Assembly: GCA_038025085.1 (NCBI GenBank)
Contig: CM076145.1
Coordinates: forward strand, 11,567,000-11,630,999
Direction: 5' to 3'
DNA: 64,000 nt
From: Tetragonia tetragonoides
Taxonomy: Eukaryota > Streptophyta > Magnoliopsida > Caryophyllales > Aizoaceae
Shown here: positions 47,807 through 59,800 of the stretch, one piece after another
How positions within the stretch are numbered: position 1 is the stretch's first letter
Layout: every line of letters begins with the position of its first letter
Notes under the pieces: model-generated
Told to the model about the DNA's origin: nothing
The model's database searches: none
The model's input: the letters and a program-made list of their open reading frames with translations, nothing else
Program-made: the position numbers and the translations under genes

Positions 47807-49134
47807 ATCTCCCTTTCTTCAAAAAGAATTGTCCTCAATTCTTCGTATATAGTAATCTTCTCCCAAACCTGTATATTCATCAAATTTTCTTTACAAATAT
47901 CCAATGAACCCACAAGGTTAAGAGCCTTGTTGTTGTCTTCTTGATGGACATCTTTTTCTTGTTCTTGATCAAAGCTAGATTCAAGAAGTCCCAACTCCAT
48001 CTCGGATTTCTCTTGCATGTCATCAATATAATCAAGATCTTCAAGGAAATCACCAATATTTTCTGGTTCAATGAATATTTCTTCGATAAACTCATCAACC
48101 ACAGTTGGTAGGCTTGAATTATTAACTTGAACAACAATAAGGGGGTCAATGTTATTGGTCTTTTCTTGTGAATATTCCATAGGAACAATATCTTTAAAGT
48201 AATCATCAAGATCTGGTTTTCCTTTGAATGTATCCACAACAAAGAGCCTATCTTCATTGATGGGTTGATCATTTATTATGCACCCTTTCATGTACTCCAA
48301 CTTATGATTTCGACGTTGAAGCGCTTGTTGGTATGCTTGTTGTGCTCGTAGGTGCACTAGTTGTTGCTCCCTCTCTTGCCTCTCAATCTTGAGAGCTATC
48401 TTGCATACATACTCAAAGGATATGAAAGGAACAAGCTCCACCTTGTGCCTTAGAGTTGAGTTTAGTCCTTTGATGAATCTTGCAATCTTTAACTCTTCCC
48501 TCTCCACGAGATCACACATCATGTGCGCGTTTTCAAACTTTTGGAGGTAGTCTTGTACACTTGAGGTTTCTTGGCTTAAGGACGTGAGTTTCAAGAACTG
48601 TGCTTGCTCAAACTCTTTAGGCAAAAATCGGTTCTTTAAATGTTTCTTGAGTTTGTCCCAAGTCTCAATCTTTGCTTTCCCGTCCTTCTTGCGTTGAGCC
48701 TTTAGTTTTTCATACCAAAAAGAAGCATGCTTGGTGAGTTTATGCGTGGCTAACTTGCATCTTCGCCGCTCATCATACTCCTTGTATTCAAAGACTCTCT
48801 CCATAGTTCTAAGCCAATCAAGAAAGGCCTCTGGGTCGTAGGAACCGTCATATTCAGGGAGTTCGACCTTCAAGTTCCTGTCATCATCATAGGGATGTCG
48901 TGGTTTAGGACCGTCATTGGTTCTAGTCCCACTTGTGTCTTCAAACTCCTCATCGAAGTCGGGGTCACGGTTGTGGTTTCTCCAATGAATTCTGCGCATC
49001 CTTGTCTCCATGTTCTCCCTATCTTCTTGGTTTCTTCTTTCCATAGCAGCCATCCGCTCTTCTTGAGATTTGAAAGACGTCCTAAGATCCTCCATGGCTG
49101 TTAACAACTTTGCTAGTTCGCTGGGCTCACCCAT
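47398..49134 (-). CDS. Gag-like protein with an unrecognised C-terminal extension
   Basis: A 578-codon ORF from the ATG at 49134-49132, the same MGEPSELAKL start as in the autonomous element. The open frame extends back into LTR C, but upstream codons cross the primer-binding site and are unlikely to be used. Residues 1 to about 260 are very close to the autonomous Gag and include the Retrotrans_gag domain (VELPEYDG, FLDWLRTMERVF, NRFLPKEF). After the KIALKIERQ segment the sequence changes completely: the zinc knuckle and all of Pol are replaced by an acidic tail containing FKDIVP and several Asp/Glu runs, of unknown function. The last ~136 codons are read from LTR B. It could assemble particles but needs enzymes in trans. 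Confidence 0.78.
   Translation of the reverse strand: MGEPSELAKLLTAMEDLRTSFKSQEERMAAMERRNQEDRENMETRMRRIHWRNHNRDPDFDEEFEDTSGTRTNDGPKPRHPYDDDRNLKVELPEYDGSYDPEAFLDWLRTMERVFEYKEYDERRRCKLATHKLTKHASFWYEKLKAQRKKDGKAKIETWDKLKKHLKNRFLPKEFEQAQFLKLTSLSQETSSVQDYLQKFENAHMMCDLVEREELKIARFIKGLNSTLRHKVELVPFISFEYVCKIALKIERQEREQQLVHLRAQQAYQQALQRRNHKLEYMKGCIINDQPINEDRLFVVDTFKGKPDLDDYFKDIVPMEYSQEKTNNIDPLIVVQVNNSSLPTVVDEFIEEIFIEPENIGDFLEDLDYIDDMQEKSEMELGLLESSFDQEQEKDVHQEDNNKALNLVGSLDICKENLMNIQVWEKITIYEELRTILFEEREIDAGASVQSKQNNQGTSKRTSIPVYIEFLWWLCIKLTPTKIITWSLHTRSGLKLLLYDLIRYKDSRNFDSFYTGSYFNHNSLIRHGIMVTQSSIESWKRDLKLLSFEFFHIQNVTGFKRRFNLQWKAVPTGLCLGR
47807..47822 (-). other. Polypurine tract before LTR B
   Basis: On the minus strand GAAGAAAGGGAGAT immediately precedes the TGATG start of LTR B, as expected for plus-strand priming. 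Confidence 0.7.
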
Positions 49135-49282
49135 AGCTTCGGTTGTTGGTTTCTTGGGGGTTTCTTGGCTGTCTTTGTGAACAAAGGGCGGATCTTGCAA
49201 GAATCTTTCTCTAAAGCTCGCTATGGTGTCGTGTTTATGCTCAGGACCGTGTTGTTTAAACTTAAGAAAGCTCAAACCTTTG

Positions 49283-49294
49283 GCTCTGATACCA
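49283..49294 (-). other. Primer-binding site (initiator-Met tRNA)
   Basis: TGGTATCAGAGC on the minus strand, three bases inside LTR C. It is identical to the sites of the autonomous element and of the 10.7-17.4 kb composite. Confidence 0.87.
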
Positions 49295-49297
49295 AGT

Positions 49298-50150
49298 TGA
49301 TGTGATTTATTTAGGGATTTTCTGTATTTTTGATAAACAAAACAATAAAAGGGATATACCTCTCGAATCACTCAAGGGGTTGGGATTTTTCGTTCAAGAA
49401 TCACTCAAGAACAAGACTTGCGCATCACACACAAGGGTTTCAAACTAAATCACTCAATTTGAGGGGTAAATACTCACGTATTAATCATTAATCATTAATC
49501 ATCAAAGTCTATGTTACAATTTCGTGCTCTTCCCTATATATAGACAAAGAAATCTAAAGCTACTAGGAATCCTAATCCAAGTAGGAAACTAACTATTAAA
49601 CTGATTACAATTGTAAAACGAACTATCTAACAGCTTTTCTAATTCCTAATGGACTCATAATGCTAATAATAACCAGATTATTAGTTTCCTAAGCAATAAA
49701 TCACGCTAAAAGCAAGTTAAAATAAACTAGGACACAATAACTAAACTAAAGTCGTTGCCTTGGCGCGCAAGGAATATGTTCCGTAACTTGTTACGCGTTT
49801 TTGAACATGTTGCGCTTTGAATTAGAGAAAACTCAAAGCATCAATGTTGTAGATCTCGATCATATCTTTCTACAGAGATTTGAATCATCACGTTTAGGTT
49901 TCATGTGAGCGAGTTATGGCCAAAATACGAACAACTGTCAGAACTGCCAAGATTACGAGGTTCTCCATAATGAACTTGATCATATAACAAGAGCTTGAAT
50001 CCTGACCTTGCATGGAAACTCCATGTAATCATGCTTGTAGGAGCCACATTAGTGCATAACCATAAAAGCAACACGATGTATTCAAGAGTATTTGTTCCTT
50101 TGCTTGTTTCTTGGTTTTTTTCTTTAAATTGCTCACTTGCTCCCGCATCA
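49298..50150 (-). repeat. LTR C (5' LTR of the minus-strand composite, 853 bp)
   Basis: Complete, with TGATG/CATCA ends, adjacent to the target duplication ATTTG on the right and to the primer-binding site on the left. It is near identical to LTR A. Confidence 0.92.
49535..49542 (-). promoter_or_regulatory. TATA box of LTR C
   Basis: TATATATA in the minus-strand context GTCTATATATAGGGAAG. As the 5' LTR, this is the likely promoter of the composite. Confidence 0.62.
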
Positions 50151-51512
50151 ATTTGGGTGCTTTCTCTTAATATACAACACAAAAGACCTCAATCTCTTTC
50201 ACCCTAGTCATATGAGCTTTAAAACGCGTAAATACATTCAAAAGCTTGAGTTTAAGCTTGTTTGTACTTGTAAACATCCTTGGTGTAGTTTCTCACTCCA
50301 ATGAATGGAAACAAAGCTTTTGGGTGCTTTCTCTGAAAATACAACACAAAAGAACTCAATCTCTTTCACCCTAGTCGTATGAGGTTTTAAAACGCGTATA
50401 TGCATTCAAAAGGTGGAGTTAAAGCTTGTTTGTACTTGTAAACATCCTTGGTGTAGCTTCTCCCTCAAATGAATGCAAACAAAGAATTTGGGTGCTTTCT
50501 CTTAAAATACAACCCAAAAGAACTCAATCTCTTTCACCCTAGTCGTAAGAGCTGTTAAAACGCGTAAATACATTCAAAAGGTGGAGTTAAAGCTTGTTTG
50601 TACTTGTAAAGATCCTTGGTGTATTTTCTCACTCAAATGAATGCAAACAAAGCATTTGGGTGCTTTCTCTTAATATACAACACAAAAGACCTCAATGTCT
50701 TTTACCCTAGTCATATGAGCTTTTAAAACGCGTAAATACATTCAAAAGCTTGTGTTGAAGCTTGTTTGTACTTATAAACATCCTTGGTGTAGTTTCTCAC
50801 TCCAATGAATGCAAACAAAGCTTTTGGGTGCTTTCTCTGAAAATACAACACAAAAGAACTCAATCTCTTTCACCCTAGTCGTATGAGGTTTTAAAACGCG
50901 TATATGCATTCAAAAGGTGGAGTTAAAGCTTGTTTGTACTTGTAAACATCCTTGGTGTAGTTTCTCACCTAAATGAATGCAAATAAAGCATCTGGGTGCA
51001 TTCTCTTAATTTTTAACACAAAATAACTCAATCTCTTTTACCCTAGTCGTATGCGCTTTTAAAACGCGTAAATGCATTCAAAAGCTTGAGTTGAAGCTTG
51101 TTTGTACTTGTAAACATCCTTGGTGTAGTTTCTCACTTAAATGAATGCAAACAAAGCATCTGGGTGCTTTCTCTTAATTTTCAACACAAAAGAACTAAAT
51201 CTCTTTCACCCTAGTCGTAAGAGCTGTTAAAACGCGTAAATGTATTCAAAACGCGTAAATGCATTCAAAAGCTTGAGTTGAAGCTTGTTTGTACTTGTAA
51301 ACATCCTTGGTGTAGGTTCTACTCAAATGAAATGCAACCAAAGCATCTGGGTGATTTCTCTTAATATACAACTCAAAAGAACTCAATCTCTTTCACCCTA
51401 GTCGTAAGAGCCGTTAAAACGCGTAAAGGCATTCAAAACGCGTAAATACATTAAAAAGCTTGAGTTGAAGCTTGTTTGTACTTGTAAACATCCTTGGTAT
51501 AGTTTCTCACTC
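50151..51512 (+). repeat. 168-bp satellite array, plus orientation
   Basis: The block interrupted by the insertion resumes with ATTTGGGTGC. Near 51240 and 51430 monomers are truncated at AAAACGCGTAAATGC. No gene is present. Confidence 0.92.
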
Positions 51513-53230
51513 ACCCAAATGCTTTGTTTGCATTCATTTGAGTGAGAAACTAATCTCTGAAAATACGCGTTTTAAAAGCTCATATGACTAGGGTGAAAAA
51601 GATTGAGTTCTTTTGTGTTGTATATTAAGAGAAAGCACCCAAATGCTTTGTTTGCATTCATTTGAGTGAGAAACTTAACCAAGGATGTTTACAAGTACAA
51701 ACAAGCTTCAACTGAAGCTTTTGAATGTATTTACGCGTTTTAACAGCTCTTACGATTAGGGTGAAAGAGATTGAGGTCTTTTGTGTTGTATATTAAGAGA
51801 AAGCACCCAAATGCTTTATTTGCATTCATTTAAGTGAGAAACTACACCAAGGATGTTTACAAGTACAAACAAGCTTTAACTCCACCTTTTGAATGCATTT
51901 ACGCGTTTTAAAAGCTCATATGACTAGGGTGAAAGAGATTGAGGTCTTTTGTGTTGTATATTAAGAGAAAGTACCCAAATGCTTTGTTTGCATTCATTTG
52001 AGTGAGAAACTACACCAAGGTTGTTTAAAAGTACAAACAAGCTTTAACTCCACCTTTTGAATGCATTTACGCGTTTTAACAGCTCTTACATCTAGGGTGA
52101 AAGAGATTGAGTTCTTTTGTGTTGTATATTGAGAGAAAGCACCCAAATGCTTTGTTTGCATTCATTTGAGGGAGAAACTACACCAAGGATGTTTACAAGT
52201 ACAAACAAGCTTCAACTCAAGCTTTTGAAAGCATTTACGCGTTTTAAAACCTCATACGACTAGGGTGAAAGAGATTGAGGTCTTTTGTGTTGTATATTAA
52301 AAGAAAGCACCCAAATGCTTTATTTGCATTCATTTGATTGTGAATACATTCAAAATTTTGAGTTGAAGCTTGTTTGTACTTGTAAACATCCTTGGTGTAG
52401 TTTCTCACTCCAATGAATGCAAACAAATCGTAAATGCATTCAAAAGTTTGTTTGTTTGCATTCATTTGAGTGAGAATCTACACCAAAGATGTTTACAAGT
52501 ACAAACAAGCTTTAACTCCACCTTTTGAATGCATTTACGCGTTTTAACAGCTCTTACATCTAGGGTGAATGAGATTGAAGTCTTTTGTGTTGTATATTAA
52601 GAGAAAGCACCCAAATGCTTTGTTTGCATTCATTTGAGTGCGAAACTACACCTAGGATGTTTCCAAGTACAAACAAGCTTTAACTCCACCTTTTGAATGT
52701 ATTTACGCATTTTAACAGCTCTTACATCTAAGGTGAAAGAGATTGAGTTCTTTTGTATTGTATATTAAGAGAAATCACACAAATTCTTTGTTTGCATTCA
52801 TTTGTGTGAGAAACTACACCTAGGATGTTTCCAAGTACAAACAAGCTTCAACTCAAACTTTTGAATGCATTTACGCTTTTTAAAAGCTCATATGACTAGG
52901 GTGAAAAAGTTTGTGTTCTTTTGTGTTGTATTTTAAGAGAAAGCAATCACAAGCTTTGTTTGCATTTATTTCAGTGAGAAGCTACACCAAGAATGTTTAC
53001 AAGTACAAACAAGCTTCAACTCAAGCTTTTGAATGCATTTATGCGTTTTAAAAGCTCATATGACTAGGGTGAAAAAGATTGAGTTCTTTTGTGTTGTATA
53101 TTAAGAGAAAGCACCCAAATGCTTTGTTTGCATTCATTTGAGTGAGAAACTTAACCAAGGATGTTTACAATTACAAACAAGCTTCAACTCAAGATTTTGA
53201 ATGTATTTACGCGTTTTAACAGCTCTTACG
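51513..53230 (-). repeat. 168-bp satellite array, mainly minus orientation
   Basis: Minus monomers with a ~100-bp plus inset near 52337-52440, marked by TGAATACATTCAAAATTTTG (52341-52360). This inset is about 972 bp before the first inset of the 1140-bp higher-order repeat, one monomer less than the repeat length, so this is a divergent relative of that unit. No gene is present. Confidence 0.9.
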
Positions 53231-55979
53231 ATTAGGGTGAAAGAGATTGAGGTCTTTTGTGTTGTATATTAAGAGAAAGCACCGAAATGCTTTATTTGCA
53301 TTCATTTGATTGTGAATACATTCAAAATTTTGAGTTGAAGCTTGTTTGTACTTGTAAACATCCTTGGTGTAGTTTCTCACTCCAATGAATGCAAACAAAT
53401 CGTAAATGCATTCAATAGCTTGCTTGTTTGCATTCATTTGAGTGAGAATCTACACCAAAGATGTTTACAAGTACAAACAAGCTTTAACTCCACCTTTTGA
53501 ATGCATTTACGCGTTTTAACAGCCCTTACATCTAGGGTGAAAGAGATTGAGGTCTTTTGTGTTGTATATTAAGAGAAAGCACCCAAATGCTTTGTTTGCA
53601 TTCATTTGAGTGTGAAACTACACCTAGGATGTTTCCAAGTACAAACCAGCTTCAACTCAAGCTTTTGAATGCACTTACGCGTTTTAAAAGCTCATATGAC
53701 TAGGGTGAAAAAGATTGAGTTCTTTTGTGTTGTATTTTAAGAGAAAGCAACCAAAAGCTTTGTTTGCATTCATTTCAGTGAGAAACTTAACCAAGGATGT
53801 TTACAAGTACAAACAAGCTTCAACTCAAGCTTTTGAATGTATTTACGCCTTTTAACAGCTCTTACGATTAGGGTGAAAGAGATTGAGGTCTTTTGTGTTG
53901 TATATTAAGAGAAAGCACCCAAATGCTTTGTTTACATTCATTTGAGTTTGAAACTACCCCAAGGATGTTTAGAACTACAAACAAGCTTGAACTCAAGCTT
54001 TTGAATGCATTTAAGCGTTTTAAAAGCTCATACGACAAGGGTGAAAGAGATTGAATTCTTTTGTGTTGTATATTAAGAGAACGCACTCAAATGTTTTCTT
54101 TGCATTCATTTGAGTGAGAAACTACACCAAAGATGTTTACAAGTACCATCAAGCTTCAACTTAAGCTTTTGAATGCATATACGCGTTTTAAAACCTCATA
54201 CGACTGGGGTGAAAGAGATTGAGTTCTTTTGTGTTGTATTTTCAGAGAAAGCACCCAAAAGCTTTGTTTGCATTCATTAGAGTGAGAAACTACACCAAGG
54301 ATGTTTACAAGTACAAAGAAGCTTCAACTCAAGCTTTTGAAAGCATTTATGCGTTTTAAAACCTCATACGACTAGCGTGAAAGAGATTGAGGTCTTTTGT
54401 GTTGTATATTAAGAGAAAGCACCCAAATGCTTGATTTGCATTCATTTGATTGTGAATACATTCAAAATTTTGAGTTGAAGCTTGTTTGTACTTGTAAACA
54501 TCCTTGGTGTAGTTTCTCACTCCAATGAATGCAAACAAATCGTAAATGCATTCAATAGCTTGTTTGTTTGCATTCATTTGAGTGAGAATCTACACCAAAG
54601 ATGTTTACAAGTACAAACAAGCTTTAACTCCACCTTTTGAATGCATTTACGCGTTTTAACAGCCCTTACATCTAGGGTGAAAGAGATTGAGGTCTTTTGT
54701 GTTGTATATTAAGAGAAAGCACCCAAATGCTTTGTTTGCATTCATTTGAGTGTGAAACTACACCTAGGATGTTTCCAAGTACAAACCAGCTTCAACTCAA
54801 GCTTTTGAATGCACTTACGCGTTTTAAAAGCTCATATGACTAGGGTGAAAAAGATTGAGTTCTTTTGTGTTGTATTTTAAGAGAAAGCAACCAAAAGCTT
54901 TGTTTGCATTCATTTCAGTGAGAAACTTAACCAAGGATGTTTACAAGTACAAACAAGCTTCAACTCAAGCTTTTGAATGTATTTACGCCTTTTAACAGCT
55001 CTTACGATTAGGGTGAAAGAGATTGAGGTCTTTTGTGTTGTATATTAAGAGAAAGCACCCAAATGCTTTGTTTACATTCATTTGAGTTTGAAACTACCCC
55101 AAGGATGTTTAGAACTACAAACAAGCTTGAACTCAAGCTTTTGAATGCATTTAAGCGTTTTAAAAGCTCATACGACAAGGGTGAAAGAGATTGAATTCTT
55201 TTGTGTTGTATATTAAGAGAACGCACTCAAATGTTTTCTTTGCATTCATTTGAGTGAGAAACTACACCAAAGATGTTTACAAGTACCAACAAGCTTCAAC
55301 TTAAGCTTTTGAATGCATATACGCGTTTTAAAACCTCATACGACTGGGGTGAAAGAGATTGAGTTCTTTTGTGTTGTATTTTCAGAGAAAGCACCCAAAA
55401 GCTTTGTTTGCATTCATTGGAGTGAGAAACTACACCAAGGATGTTTACAAGTACAAAGAAGCTTCAACTCAAGCTTTTGAAAGCATTTATGCGTTTTAAA
55501 ACCTCATACGACTAGCGTGAAAGAGATTGAGGTCTTTTGTGTTGTATATTAAGAGAAAGCACCCAAATGCTTGATTTGCATTCATTTGATTGTGAATACA
55601 TTCAAAATTTTGAGTTGAAGCTTGTTTGTACTTGTAAACATCCTTGGTGTAGTTTCTCACTCCAATGAATGCAAACAAATCGTAAATGCATTCAATAGCT
55701 TGTTTGTTTGCATTCATTTGAGTGAGAATCTACACCAAAGATGTTTACAAGTACAAACAAGCTTTAACTCCACCTTTTGAATGCATTTACGCGTTTTAAC
55801 AGCCCTTACATCTAGGGTGAAAGAGATTGAGGTCTTTTGTGTTGTATATTAAGAGAAAGCACCCAAATGCTTTGTTTGCATTCATTTGAGTGTGAAACTA
55901 CACCTAGGATGTTTTCAAGTACAAACCAGCTTCAACTCAAGCTTTTGAATGCACTTACGCGTTTTAAAAGCTCATATGA
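53231..55979 (-). repeat. ~1140-bp higher-order repeat, first part
   Basis: Blocks recur with an offset of exactly 1140 bp: the inset TGAATACATTCAAAATTTTG is at 53313, 54453 and 55593, and the variant TTTACATTCATTTGAGTTTG is near 53930 and 55070. Copies differ at only a handful of positions (for example ACCATCAAGC against ACCAACAAGC near 54147 and 55287). Each unit combines about six minus monomers with a short plus-strand inset. The array is cut by the CRM insertion at 55979. Confidence 0.88.
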
Positions 55980-56640
55980 TGATGCAGGAGCAAGTACGTT
56001 AAAGGACAAGCAAGAAGACGACAAATCAAGAACGTCCAAGAACCAAGTTCTTGAAACGTTAATGCTTGATCTTGAGCTGCTCATTGCCAAGAGTATAATG
56101 CCACGTGAGGTAAAGTGTGAGGTAACTATGTTAGAGTGGCAAGAAGATGACTAGAAGCTGAAAAGAAGAAGCCTTGGGCGCCAAGGAAACTGTTCCAGCG
56201 GTTTTGAGCCTTGGGCGCTAGGTAATAAGTTGTTTAGTTCGATTTCGTTTAGTATTCCCTTAATTAGTTAGAATATGTTTAGGAGAGTAATAATCTGATT
56301 GTTATTAGTATTAGAAGTCCATTAGGTATTAGGAAAGCTGTTAGTTAGTCCGTTTTACAATTGTAGTCAGTTTCGTAGTTAGTTTCCTATTCGGACTAGG
56401 ATTAGGATTCCGAATAGCTTTAGATTTCTTTGTCTATAAATAGGGGAGAGCTTTGCTATTGTAAACTCGTGCTTTGATGATTAATTATTGAATACGTGAG
56501 TATTTACCCCTCAAACTGAGTGATTCAGGTTGAAACCCTTACGAGTGATTCATGAGTTGTTCTTGAGTGATTCTTGAACAAGATCCCTTTGTGTGATACT
56601 ATCAAAGGTTAATTTCCGTTTTGTTACTTATTTCACATCA
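55980..56640 (+). repeat. 5' LTR of the CRM element (661 bp)
   Basis: TGATGCAGGAGC at the start, TTTCACATCA at the end. It matches 61132-61792 by a constant offset of 5152 with a single mismatch. Confidence 0.96.
56435..56442 (+). promoter_or_regulatory. TATA box of the 5' LTR
   Basis: TATAAATA in GTCTATAAATAGGGGAGAGC, about 200 bp before the LTR end. It is likely to direct the genomic transcript. The 3' LTR has the same box at 61587-61594. Confidence 0.7.
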
Positions 56641-56643
56641 ACT

Positions 56644-56655
56644 TGGTATCAGAGC
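56644..56655 (+). other. Primer-binding site (initiator-Met tRNA)
   Basis: TGGTATCAGAGC, three bases after the 5' LTR. Confidence 0.9.
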
Positions 56656-56803
56656 TAAAGGTTTGAGCTTTCTTAAGTTTAAACAACACGGTCCTGAGCA
56701 TAAACACGACACCATAGCGAGCTTTAGAGAAAGATTCTTGCAAGATCCGCCCTTTATTCACGAAGACAGCCAAGAAACCCCCAAGAAACCAACAACCGAA
56801 GCT

Positions 56804-59800
56804 ATGGGTGAGCCCAGCGAACTAGCAAAGTTGTTAACAGCCATGGAGGATCTTAGGACGTCTTTCAAATCTCAAGAAGAGCGGATGGCTGCTATGGAAA
56901 GAAGAAACCAAGAAGATAGGGAGAACATGGAGACAAGGATGCGCAGAATTCATTGGAGAAACCACAACCGTGACCCCGACTTCGATGAGGAGTTTGAAGA
57001 CACAAGTGGGACTAGAACCAATGACGCTCCTAAACCACGACATCCCTATGATGATGACAGGAACTTGAAGGTCGAACTCCCTGAATATGACGGTTCCTAC
57101 GACCCAGAGGGCTTTCTTGATTGGCTTAGAACTATGGAGAGAGTCTTTGAATACAAGGAGTATGATGAGCGGCGAAGATGCAAGTTAGCCACGCATAAAC
57201 TCACCAAGCATGCTTCTTTATGGTATGAAAACCTAAAGGCTCGACGCAAGAAGGAAGAGAAAGCAAAGATTGAGACTTGGGACAAGCTCAAGAAATATTT
57301 AAAGAAACGATTTTTGCCTAAAGAATTTGAGCAAGAACAGTTTTTGAAACTCACATCCTTAAGCCAAGAAACCTCAAGTGTACAAGACTACCTCCAGAAG
57401 TTTGAACATATGCACATGATGTGTGATCTTGAGGAGAAGGAGGAGTTAAAGATTGCGCGGTTCATCAAAGGTCTAAACCCAACTCTAAGACGCAAGGTAG
57501 AGCTTGTTCCTTACGTAACCTTTGAGGACGTCTGCAAAATTGCTCTCAAGATTGAGAAGCAAGAGAAGGAGCAAAAACTGGTTGCCCGAGATGTGATTAA
57601 AGGCTATACAAATTTTCGGAACCAATACAATGCAAGAGAGAATGCAACATTCTCCAAGAGCGCAAGTGTCCCTAGCAAGCCCGTAACTCAAGACAAAGGC
57701 AAAGCCGTGGCTACTAAGGACAAGAACCAACTGCGTTGTTTCAAGTGTCAAGGATATGGACACTATGCCTATGAGTGCGGCTCGAAGAAAGCGCTCACCA
57801 TCGCTGAGCTAGAAGAGATGGAGCCCTCGTTTGTTATGCCCATAACCGAGGATAGTGATGAAAATATTGGAGAGCCATTCATTGAAGATTATGGTATACC
57901 CGAGGTTGGAGAGACCCTAATCCTTACGAAGCTGCTACATACGACTGTGGCCGATGATGAGTCCGACCAAAGGGAGCAAATATTCCATTCTCGCTGCAAG
58001 GTTAGAGGTAAAGTTTGCAATTTTATTATTGACTCTGGGAGTTGTACTAATGTTGCCTCTAAAGAGATGGTTGATAAGCTTGATTTGCCTACTAAAAGTC
58101 ATCCTAAACCCTATACTGTGCAATGGTTGAATGATGGGGGAGGGTTAAAAGTGACTAAACAAGCTAGAGTTTGCTTTACTTTAGGGTGTTGTAAAGACGA
58201 TCTATGGTGTGATGTATTGCCTATGGGTGTTTGTCATATATTGTTAGGTCGTCCTTGGCAATTTGATAGGAAAGTTAGTCATGATGGTGTAAACAATATC
58301 TATACTGTTGAGCATAACCAGAAACGAATCAAATTGTTACCCTTGACTGCCACTGAAGTTAAAGAAGCAAAGGCTAGTAAAAAGGCGAGTCGTGTAATGG
58401 TCATAGGAGAGAAAGAGATGGAAAAAGAGGTGGCTAGTGAAACTATGAGCTACCTAGTGTTGTTGTTTGAGCCTAACATGTGTAACAATCCCAATTATGA
58501 TCCTGAGTTACGCCTATTGTTAGAGAGGTTCAAAGAAGTATTCCCCGAGGAGTTACCCCCTGGTTTACCTCCTATGCGTGGCATAGAACACCAAATTGAC
58601 CTAGTTCCTGGAGCACCACTTCCAAATAGGCCAGCATATCGGTGTAACCCCGAAGAAGCCAAAGAGTTACAAAGACAAGTTGAAGAGCTTGTGCAAAGAG
58701 GCTATGTGAGAGAAAGTCTAAGTCCATGCGCTGTTCCTGCGTTACTTGTGCCTAAGAAAGATGGGACATGGCGTATGTGCATTGATAGTAGAGCTGTCAA
58801 CAATATCACAATCAAATATAGGTTCCCTATGCCAAGATTAGATGATATGTTAGACGAGCTACATGGTTCCCAGTTGTTTTCCAAGATAGATCTTAGAGCT
58901 GGATACCATCAAGTGAGAATCAAGGAGGGGGATGAATGGAAAACCGCGTGCAAGACACGACATGGTTTGTATGAGTGGTTAGTAATGCCTTTTGGCTTGT
59001 GCAATGCTCCTAGCACATTCATGAGGTTGATGAACGAGGTATTGAGAGCATTCCTTGGTAAATTTGTTGTGGTTTACCTTGATGATATTCTTATATTCAG
59101 CAAGACCAAGGAGGAACATCTAGTACATCTACAGCGCGTATTTGAGAAGCTAAAGGAACAACAGCTTTTTGGCAAGTTAGAGAAGTGTGATTTCATGCTT
59201 CCTAAGGTTATATTCCTTGGTTACATTGTATCCAAAGATGGTGTACATGTTGATCCGTCCAAGGTAGAAGCTATGGCTTCATGGCCAGCCCCAACCAATA
59301 TACATGAGGTACGTAGTTTTCATGGCTTGGCATCATTTTATCGGAGGTTTATACGCAATTTTAGTTCCATTACTGCTCCTATTACTGAATTAATGAAAAA
59401 AGGAGAGTTTAATTGGAGTGAAAGTGCGCAAAAGGCCTTTGTTGAGGTCAAAGAGAAGTTGTGTCAAGCACCTATTCTAGCATTACCCGATTTTGATAGA
59501 TTGTTTGAGGTTGAATGTGATGCTAGTGGGGTGGGTATAGGCGCTGTTTTAATTCAAGAAAAACGTCCTATTGCCTATTTTAGTGAGAAATTGAATGGAG
59601 CTCGTTTGAATTATTCTACATATGATCGAGAGTTCTATGCAATTGTGAGAGCTTTGGAGCATTGGTTCCATTATTTAAGGCCTAAGCCTTTTGTGTTGCA
59701 CTCGGATCATGAAGCTCTCAAGTACATTCATGGCCAACAGAAACTAAACCCTAGACATGCCAAGTGGGTAGAGTTTCTACAATCTTTTACATTCTCGGCC

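Larger units (their letters stand above)
45617..50150 (-). mobile_element. Second three-LTR, gag-only CRM-like composite element
   Basis: One 5-bp target duplication, ATTTG (45612-45616 and 50151-50155), flanks the whole block. Read on the minus strand the order is LTR C (50150-49298), primer-binding site, gag-like ORF, LTR B (47806-46944), a 481-bp internal remnant with no primer-binding site, and LTR A (46462-45617). LTRs have TGATG/CATCA ends. Outer LTRs A and C are near identical (about six substitutions and one 7-bp indel by eye), while middle LTR B is clearly different. No protease, reverse transcriptase or integrase is present. Confidence 0.92.

Noticed and set aside
56621..56803. Upstream extension of Gag-Pol to the LTR
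   Set aside because: It needs a non-ATG start and would translate the primer-binding site. The first ATG, at 56804, is shared with the gag-only relative.
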